Assembly: GCF_009683175.1 (NCBI RefSeq)
Contig: NZ_WKKW01000001.1
Coordinates: 124,001 to 188,000, forward strand
Length of the DNA stretch: 64,000 bases
Direction of reading: 5' to 3'
Origin: Bifidobacterium asteroides
GTDB taxonomy: Bacteria > Actinomycetota > Actinomycetes > Actinomycetales > Bifidobacteriaceae
The position numbers were made by a program, and so were the translations under genes. Below are positions 58,168-64,000 of this stretch, in pieces (positions within the stretch are counted from its first letter, which is position 1; the number at the start of each line of letters is the position of its first letter). A model generated the notes under the pieces. That model had not been told where the DNA came from. It worked only from the letters and a program-made list of their open reading frames with translations, and made no database searches.

Positions 58168-60774
58168 TCAGGCGCGCAGTACAGCGCCCAGACCCGCAGT
58201 CTTGTCAACGATGGCCTGGCGCAGGGATTCGCTGTCCTCGGACGTCAAAGTACGGTCCGGGGCGCGGAAGGTGACTGCGAAGGCCAGCGATTTTGCATGC
58301 TCACCGATCTGATCGCCAGTGAAAACGTCGAACAGCTCGATGGATTCAAGACTAGACCCAGCCGCTTCTCTGATGGCGGAAGTCAGGTCAGCGGCCGAAA
58401 CCGTGTCCGGCACAGTGAAGGCCAGATCCTGACGGACCGGCGGGAAGGTCGAGACCGGCTTGGCCTGCAGGGGGGTGTAGTCCAGGTGGTCCAGCACCAT
58501 GTCCAGACTCAGCTCGAAGGCGGCCGAATGGGCAGGGAAGCCCAGAGCCTGATCGACCCGAGGATGCAGCTCACCCACCATACCGACAAACGTACCGTCA
58601 TCCAGGACCAGCCTGGCGGTACGGCCCGGATGCCACTGGTCGGGCACCTGATCGGCCGAGGGCTGCTCCAGCCGATAGTGTGCACCCAACCTGTCCAGGA
58701 CCCGGCGAGCCGATTCGACTGCATCGGTCCAGTCCACATCCCTGCTGTCCTTGAGCCAGCCGTCCTCCTGGGCGCGGCCGGTCAGCAGGGCCGCCACATG
58801 CAGCCGCTGCTCCGGCAGACCTTGGTCCAGGCGGGCCAGATCCTCGTCGCTGGGCCGCACGCCGCCCGGAAGGGTGGGCACCGCAGGAGCCTTGGGGTCG
58901 CGACGGAAGACATAGCCGATCTCGAAGAGGCGCACATCCGTGTTGCCGCGTCGCAGGTTGCGCTCCACGGTGTTGGCCAGCGGCAGCAGCAGGCTCTGCC
59001 GCAGATAAGGCCTGTCAGCGGCCATGGGGTTGGCCAGCTCCACGCTGTTGACATTGACCTCGTCAGGATCCATGCCGAAGGCCTTGAAATCATTGTCCCC
59101 GACGAACGGGTAGTCCAGAACCTCGGTGAGCCCGTACTCGGCCAGGGTGTCGGCCACCCAACGGCGACGCTGCTGGCGATCGGTCAGACCAACCGCACCG
59201 GACACCTTGGGTGATGGCACGGTGACGGGGATGCGGTCATAGCCCACCAGGCGGGCCACCTCCTCGACCAGATCGCAGCCCTCGCCCAGATCGGGCCTCC
59301 AGGTTGGCGGTGTCACCGACAGCCTGTCTTGAGGATCACCCTGGACCGTGCAGCCGATGTCACGCAGAATGGCCACGATGCGCTGGGGCTCCACCTCCAG
59401 CCCGGTCAGCCGGGCCACCTCGCTGACAGCAAAGTCGATGACCGGCATGGGCTTGGTCTGGTTCATATCAAGCGGAGCATCCAGATCCTGGCCACCGGCA
59501 AGGCGATGCAGCAGGTCTGCGGCCATGGCTGCAGCGGCCGGTTGCATCTGCGGATCAACCCCGCGCTCAAAGCGCTTGGAGGCCTCCGAGGGCAGCTTGT
59601 GGCGACGTGCGGTCCGGGCAATGGTGACCTGGTCGAAGTGGGCGGACTCGATGAGGATGTTCCGAGTCTGATCGGTCACCTCTCCATACAGACCGCCCAT
59701 GACTCCGGCCAGCCCCAGGATGCGGGATCCCTCTTGCCCATTGGGCGAGTCGGTGATGAGCAGATCTTCGGTGCTGAGCTCTCGATCCTTACCATCCAGA
59801 GTGGTCAAGTGCTCGCCCTGCCTGGCCCTGCGGACGACGATGGGCCCGCTGAGCTTGTCCAGGTCGTAGGCGTGCAGGGGCTGACCCAGATCCAACATGA
59901 CGTAGTTGGTGATGTCCACCGGCAGGCTGATGGAGCGCATGCCGGCCCGAACCAGCCGACGACGCATCCAGCTGGGAGTGGCCGCCTTGGGGTCGCAGCC
60001 GGTCAGGGCCCGCAGATAATACCGGTCACAACCGGGCTGACCATGAATGGGGTTGTCGTCCTCAATACGCACGGCCAGTGGAGCCTGATCCTCCTGAGCT
60101 GCGGAGGCGGGCACGGTCTTGTTCAGCTCAATCACCGGATCCGTGTACTCAGCGCCCGTGGAGTGATGGTATTCGCGCGCAACCCCACGGTAAGAGAAGG
60201 CGTAGCCGCGGTCTGGGGTGATGTTGATCTCAAGGACGGGCCTGTTCATATGCAACAGGGCCATGGCATCGTCCCCGGGCTTGAGCTGCTCGTACTGCTC
60301 GGGGGTGAACCCGTAGTTGCGCAGCAGGATGATGCCCTGATGGTCCGAACCCAGCCCCAGCTCACGCTCGGAGGCGCACATGCCGTCAGAGATGTGGCCA
60401 TAGGTCTTGCGCGGTTCGATGCGGAAGTCGCCAGGCAGAACGGCCCCCGGCAGGGTCACCACCACTTTCTCGCCCGCAGCCATGTTCGGGGCCCCGCAGA
60501 CGATGCCCCGGGGCACCTTGTGACCCTGGTCGTCCACAGCGTTGTACTGCTCGCCTACATCCACATGGCACCAGTTGATGGTCTTGCCGTTCTTCTGAGG
60601 CTCAGGCTCGGCATCCACCACATAGCCGACCACGATGGGGCCGGTCACTGTGGACTGGTGAATGTCCTCTTCCTCCAGACCGACCCGGACCAGGTCCTTG
60701 GCCAGCTGTTCATAGGTCAGATCCTCGGGGACCTGCACATGCTCCTTGAGCCAGTCGATATCTACCATTGGCAT
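58168..60774 (-). CDS. pheT: Phenylalanyl-tRNA synthetase beta subunit
   Basis: The 868-aa subunit has the N-terminal OB/tRNA-binding domain (about 40-165), B3/B4 editing domain, B5 domain, a class II-like core and a C-terminal ferredoxin-fold anticodon-binding domain (VSTFPPVRQDLAFTVPD). It pairs with PheS as an alpha2-beta2 enzyme and edits Tyr-tRNA-Phe. It begins 7 bp after pheS. Confidence 0.97.
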   Translation of the reverse strand: MPMVDIDWLKEHVQVPEDLTYEQLAKDLVRVGLEEEDIHQSTVTGPIVVGYVVDAEPEPQKNGKTINWCHVDVGEQYNAVDDQGHKVPRGIVCGAPNMAAGEKVVVTLPGAVLPGDFRIEPRKTYGHISDGMCASERELGLGSDHQGIILLRNYGFTPEQYEQLKPGDDAMALLHMNRPVLEINITPDRGYAFSYRGVAREYHHSTGAEYTDPVIELNKTVPASAAQEDQAPLAVRIEDDNPIHGQPGCDRYYLRALTGCDPKAATPSWMRRRLVRAGMRSISLPVDITNYVMLDLGQPLHAYDLDKLSGPIVVRRARQGEHLTTLDGKDRELSTEDLLITDSPNGQEGSRILGLAGVMGGLYGEVTDQTRNILIESAHFDQVTIARTARRHKLPSEASKRFERGVDPQMQPAAAAMAADLLHRLAGGQDLDAPLDMNQTKPMPVIDFAVSEVARLTGLEVEPQRIVAILRDIGCTVQGDPQDRLSVTPPTWRPDLGEGCDLVEEVARLVGYDRIPVTVPSPKVSGAVGLTDRQQRRRWVADTLAEYGLTEVLDYPFVGDNDFKAFGMDPDEVNVNSVELANPMAADRPYLRQSLLLPLANTVERNLRRGNTDVRLFEIGYVFRRDPKAPAVPTLPGGVRPSDEDLARLDQGLPEQRLHVAALLTGRAQEDGWLKDSRDVDWTDAVESARRVLDRLGAHYRLEQPSADQVPDQWHPGRTARLVLDDGTFVGMVGELHPRVDQALGFPAHSAAFELSLDMVLDHLDYTPLQAKPVSTFPPVRQDLAFTVPDTVSAADLTSAIREAAGSSLESIELFDVFTGDQIGEHAKSLAFAVTFRAPDRTLTSEDSESLRQAIVDKTAGLGAVLRA

Positions 60775-60781
60775 CTGACGG

Positions 60782-61849
60782 TCACTCCCCCATCTCGAAC
60801 TGCTGGCTGAACCGCACGTCGCCTTCGACCAGGTCGTGCATGTCATTGATGTCGTGGCGCAGGAGCAGGGTGCGCTCCATGCCCACGCCGAAGGCGAAGC
60901 CTGAGTAGCGCTGCGGGTCGACGCCGGCCGACCTCAGAACGTTGGGGTTGACCATGCCGCAGCCTCCCCATTCGATCCATCCAGGGCCGCCCTTCTTGTC
61001 GGGGAACCAGAGGTCCATCTCGGCGCTGGGCTCGGTGAAAGGGAAGTACGAGGGCCGCAGTCTGGTCCGGGCCTCGGGGCCGAACATGGCCACGGCGAGC
61101 TTGTCCAGGGTGCCCTTGAGGTCGGCCATGGTCAGGTGCTCATCGACGGCGATGGCCTCGCACTGGTGGAAGACCGGAGTGTGGGTTGCATCCAGTTCGT
61201 CGGTGCGGAAGACCCTGCCCGTGCAGGCCACGTAAAGCGGCACGCCACGGGTTATCAGCGAACGGGCCTGGTCCGGCGAAGTGTGTGTACGCATGACCAT
61301 GTTGGAGCCGACGAAGCCGGCGGCATCCCTGGCCTGACTGCCCTTGACGTAGAAAGTGTCCTGCATCTGGCGGGCAGGATGGTCAGGGCCGAAGTTGAGG
61401 GCATCGAAGTTGTACCACTCGGCCTCAAGCTCGGGTCCTTGGGCGATGCTCCAACCCATGGAGACGAAGAAGTCCTCCACGTCCTCCATGAGCTTGGACA
61501 GAGGGTGACGGGCTCCCTGGGGACGGCGGTTGACCGGCAGGGTCATATCCACCTGCTCGGCAGCCAGGCGACGAGACTCCTCCTCCTGGCGCAACTGCCG
61601 CTCCTTGAGCCCGTAGGCACGGCCGAAGTCAGCCTTGAGCTTGCCCGCTAGGCGGCCAGCGGTCTTCTTCTGATCCGCTGGAAGCCGTCCGATCATCCGT
61701 CCGGATCCGGCCAGGGCTGAACCTGTCCCCGCATACCGGGCCTTGATCGCCTTGAGCTCTTCCAAATCGGAGGCTTCGCGAATCCTGCCGATGCCCTCGT
61801 TGACCTCGTCGGTCATCGCCGCGGGGTCGAATTCTTCCTGTGCCACCAT
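60782..61849 (-). CDS. pheS: Phenylalanyl-tRNA synthetase alpha subunit
   Basis: The 355-aa catalytic subunit has an N-terminal coiled coil and a class II core with HPARQMQDTFY, RTHTSPDQARSL and GMERTLLLRHDI. It adenylates Phe. I start at ATG 61849 (MVAQEE) because GGAAAGG precedes it. A longer in-frame start exists upstream. Confidence 0.97.
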   Translation of the reverse strand: MVAQEEFDPAAMTDEVNEGIGRIREASDLEELKAIKARYAGTGSALAGSGRMIGRLPADQKKTAGRLAGKLKADFGRAYGLKERQLRQEEESRRLAAEQVDMTLPVNRRPQGARHPLSKLMEDVEDFFVSMGWSIAQGPELEAEWYNFDALNFGPDHPARQMQDTFYVKGSQARDAAGFVGSNMVMRTHTSPDQARSLITRGVPLYVACTGRVFRTDELDATHTPVFHQCEAIAVDEHLTMADLKGTLDKLAVAMFGPEARTRLRPSYFPFTEPSAEMDLWFPDKKGGPGWIEWGGCGMVNPNVLRSAGVDPQRYSGFAFGVGMERTLLLRHDINDMHDLVEGDVRFSQQFEMGE

Positions 61850-61918
61850 GGACCTTTCCACTGTTGCCAATGCCGTGTCCGGGCCGCAAATCAGCGGAAA
61901 TCCCGGTCGTTGACGCCT

Positions 61919-62839
61919 TCACATTCTTTCAATACGACTCGACATGGCCATGGCGTAGAGCAGCACTGCCGCCGAGGTAGCCAAGTTGAGGGATTCAGCC
62001 CGCCCATATATAGGGATGCGAACTATCTGATCCATGGATTGCAGCAACTCTTCGGGCAGTCCGCGTGCCTCATTGCCGAAGAGCATGACCGTGGGTTGAC
62101 GTGTCGAGTCTGGCTTGGCTGGGGTATCGCCCGCCATCAGATCGGTCAGGGAGCGGACGGGTTTGTCCGGTGTGCCATAGACATCGGCCGCCACCATGAT
62201 CCGGCCCTGCCGTCTGCACAGGGCCAGGAAGTCCTCGGTGCCCATGGTCATCAGGGGTATGTGAAATGCCGAGCCAGCCGTGGAGCGAATGACCTTGGGA
62301 TTGGTGGGTTCCACGCACTGGTCCACCAGGATGACCGCCCTGCAGCCTGCGGCATCAGCGGTGCGAATGACGGTTCCAGCGTTGCCTGGATCACGAATCT
62401 GCCAGAAGGCTGCCACCAGGTCGGGTCCCTCCCCGGTTAGGCTCTGGGAATCGTCTTGGCCCGTCGACTGGGCCAGAAATCCGTCCGTACGTGCCTGAGC
62501 CAGGATTCCCTGGGAATTGCCGCTGATGGCACGCATGACTCGGGCGGAGACGAAGTGCCCATAGCAGTCGGGTAGATCCCCGGCCTGCTCCATTATGGCG
62601 CCTACGGTCTCGTTGAGCGGCCGAGGGTGACCGCCATGGGCCACAGGAGAGGATTCATCCGCCTGAATATAGAGGTCAGTCAGCAGGTCGGGACGCCAGC
62701 GGACCGCCTCGCGCACGCTCTGCGGGCCTTCTACCAGGAAGCGGCCATGACGTTGCCGGGCCCGCCGATCCTGCAGTTCAGCCAGACGGCGAATCCGTTG
62801 GGCACGGGGATTGTCAAGAAGGGAGTCATCGAAGCGCAT
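61919..62839 (-). CDS. SpoU/TrmH-type RNA 2'-O-methyltransferase
   Basis: The 306-aa enzyme carries the SPOUT motifs: QIRDPGNAGTVIRTADAAG, MLFGNEARGLPEELL and VRIPIYGRAESLNLATSAAV. The N-terminal region is the L30e-like substrate-binding domain. It would methylate a ribose in rRNA or tRNA, the target unknown. The start at ATG 62839 lacks a strong SD; an upstream start at 62899 is possible. Confidence 0.9.
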   Translation of the reverse strand: MRFDDSLLDNPRAQRIRRLAELQDRRARQRHGRFLVEGPQSVREAVRWRPDLLTDLYIQADESSPVAHGGHPRPLNETVGAIMEQAGDLPDCYGHFVSARVMRAISGNSQGILAQARTDGFLAQSTGQDDSQSLTGEGPDLVAAFWQIRDPGNAGTVIRTADAAGCRAVILVDQCVEPTNPKVIRSTAGSAFHIPLMTMGTEDFLALCRRQGRIMVAADVYGTPDKPVRSLTDLMAGDTPAKPDSTRQPTVMLFGNEARGLPEELLQSMDQIVRIPIYGRAESLNLATSAAVLLYAMAMSSRIERM

Positions 62840-62932
62840 GGGCACAACTCTAGCCCCGGCGGCCGAGAGCGCTGCTGAGGAACCTTCAAGAGCACACATC
62901 TGTGGGAAAGTTCACTGAAAGAAAGGTCCGCA

Positions 62933-62964
62933 CCCCTTGTGCTCGCCGGACAAGGGGCTAGTCT
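62933..62964 (+). promoter_or_regulatory. sod promoter with overlapping palindrome
   Basis: TTGTGC (62937-62942) and TAGTCT (62959-62964) have 16-bp spacing. CCCCTTG (62933-62939) / CAAGGGG (62951-62957) forms an inverted repeat overlapping the -35 and spacer. It is a candidate operator for a metal- or redox-responsive regulator. Confidence 0.5.
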
Positions 62965-63059
62965 AAAAGAACCGGTCGGGTCGACCACGTCCGTCGTTGG
63001 TATGGCGCAGACCGACCATCGCTCATCTGGCTTGGCCAGAATCATTGTGAGGAGACGAT

Positions 63060-63680
63060 ATGCCCGTATATACACTTCCCGATCTGCCCTACGACTACTC
63101 GGCGCTGGAGCCGTACGTGTCCGGCAAGATCATGGAACTGCACCATGACAAGCACCATCAGGCTTATGTGAACGGGGCCAACAAGGCCCTGGAGCAGATC
63201 CACGACGCGGCCGAGTCCGGCAACGTGGCTCAGTCCAACCTGCTGGAGAAGAACCTGGCCTTCAACCTGGCCGGGCACAAGAACCACTCCATCTTCTGGA
63301 AGAACATGGCCCCGGCCATCGGCCAGGAGCCCACTGGCGAGCTCAAGGCCGCCATCGAGGACCAGTTCGGGTCCTTCCAGGGCTTCCAGACCTACTTCGA
63401 GTCCATGTGCGCAGGCATCCAGGGCTCCGGCTGGGCCGTCCTTGCCTGGGATACCCTGGGCGAGCGCCTGGTCACCCTGCAGATGTACGACCACCAGGGC
63501 AACCTGCCCGTCACCATCTTCCCGCTGGTTCTGCTGGACCTCTGGGAGCACGCCTACTACCTGGAGTACCTGAACGACCGGGCCAGCTACGTCAAGGCCT
63601 GGTGGCACATCGTCAACTGGGAGGATGCCTCCAAGCGCTTTGACGAGGTGCGCAACATCAACACCACTCTGGCCAGGTAA
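63060..63680 (+). CDS. Fe/Mn superoxide dismutase
   Basis: The 206-aa enzyme turns superoxide into oxygen and hydrogen peroxide. All four metal ligands are present: H28 in MELHHD, H76 in GHKNHSIFW, D160 and H164 in LLDLWEH. The segment GSGWAVLAWD is also conserved. The length is normal, and the ATG follows GAGGAGACG. From sequence alone Fe or Mn use is not settled. It faces away from the SpoU gene under its own promoter. Confidence 0.97.
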   Translation: MPVYTLPDLPYDYSALEPYVSGKIMELHHDKHHQAYVNGANKALEQIHDAAESGNVAQSNLLEKNLAFNLAGHKNHSIFWKNMAPAIGQEPTGELKAAIEDQFGSFQGFQTYFESMCAGIQGSGWAVLAWDTLGERLVTLQMYDHQGNLPVTIFPLVLLDLWEHAYYLEYLNDRASYVKAWWHIVNWEDASKRFDEVRNINTTLAR

Positions 63681-63707
63681 AAGACCAGCGCTTCCAACCA
63701 CAGGCGG

Positions 63708-63753
63708 ACCCCGGTCCTTTCCCCTCTCTGCGGGAGGCGGAAAGGACCGGGGT
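63708..63753. terminator. Bidirectional terminator between sod and the ecfT-like gene
   Basis: ACCCCGGTCCTTTCC (63708-63722) and GGAAAGGACCGGGGT (63739-63753) form a perfect 15-bp stem between convergent genes. Confidence 0.85.
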
Positions 63754-63789
63754 TCCTCTATATCCGGAGCCTGCGGAAAACCCAGGCGA

Positions 63790-64000
63790 TCAGTTGCCGA
63801 AGAAGGCGATGGAGCCGGTCAGGGCAGCCAGGGTCAGGGAGATTGCGGGCACAGCCAGGCATATGAGCAGGAAACCGGCGTCACGTGGTCTGATCTGGGA
63901 AACCCTGGCATGGGTGCGCGGCGTGCTGCCGCCGAAACCCCTGGCCTCCATGGCCGTAGCCAAGGTCGTCGAACGTCTGATGGACAGGACCAGCAGGGCG
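63790..64000 (-). CDS. EcfT-like transmembrane protein of an ECF transporter (3' part)
   Basis: The C-terminal 69 residues of a protein that continues off the window. It has the characteristic AMEARGFGG motif of EcfT/CbiQ proteins, then a final pair of hydrophobic segments (FLLICLAVPAISLTLAALTG) and a short tail. EcfT couples ATPase subunits to substrate-binding S components for vitamin or metal uptake. Substrate cannot be told from this fragment. Confidence 0.8.
   Translation of the reverse strand, partial: ALLVLSIRRSTTLATAMEARGFGGSTPRTHARVSQIRPRDAGFLLICLAVPAISLTLAALTGSIAFFGN

Noticed and set aside
59329-60810. A 493-codon rightward ORF opposite pheT.
   Set aside because: pheT is certain from its domains; the antisense frame is an effect of high GC content.

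Overview
The window looks like part of a Bifidobacterium chromosome carrying an intact siphovirus prophage. The host genes have high GC content and strong GGAGG-type ribosome-binding sites. The order pheS-pheT ... argC-J-B-D-F-R-G-H ... tyrS ... tlyA is, from memory, the arrangement usual for bifidobacteria. A Fe/Mn superoxide dismutase gene next to pheST suggests a comparatively oxygen-tolerant lineage. The species cannot be fixed from this sequence alone.

Left edge (1-1102): the last gene (an Ltp-type superinfection-exclusion-like protein) and the terminal arm of a second integrated element that extends off the window. It ends in a 53-bp partial copy of a tRNA-Arg gene. Prophage (1103-40915, about 39.8 kb): it is bounded by the 53-bp direct repeat 1050-1102 / 40863-40915, and the right copy lies inside an intact tRNA-Arg(ACG) gene. 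From the left it contains the integrase; two rightward accessory cassettes (3166-4614, an anti-CRISPR/Aca-like arrangement, and 4750-6622, three coupled unknown genes); then, all transcribed leftward and read from right to left, an early region (38702 to 27892: Cro-like regulator, small DNA-binding proteins, Bet/RecT recombinase, SSB, endonuclease, replication initiator with an internal iteron array, zinc-binding proteins, a probable regulator), a late region (27321 to 8266: HNH nuclease, terminases, portal, protease, capsid, connectors, major tail protein, frameshifted tail chaperone, tape measure, tail tip and fibre), and lysis genes (8199 to 6702). A short repressor at 38853 faces the early operon across an operator-rich intergenic region. 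A 0.7-kb non-coding stretch and a SHOCT-domain gene close the element.

Chromosome right of the prophage (40941-64000): tlyA, a small unknown gene, a HAD phosphatase, a disordered RG/DR-rich TPR protein, tyrS, an SGNH hydrolase, the complete arginine biosynthesis operon with its ArgR repressor and a palindromic ARG box before argC, a DJ-1/PfpI protein, a DUF4190-like membrane protein, pheT-pheS, a SpoU-type RNA methyltransferase, a rightward sod gene, and the 3' end of an EcfT-like transporter gene.

The most notable points are the tandem integration of two related elements at one tRNA with differing integrase arm repeats; the acr/aca-like cassette with repeats in its promoter; nine 7-bp iterons at 12-bp phasing inside the replication gene; a -1 frameshift confined to about 22 nt; and a probably leaderless repressor mRNA whose operator half-site recurs before the SHOCT gene.
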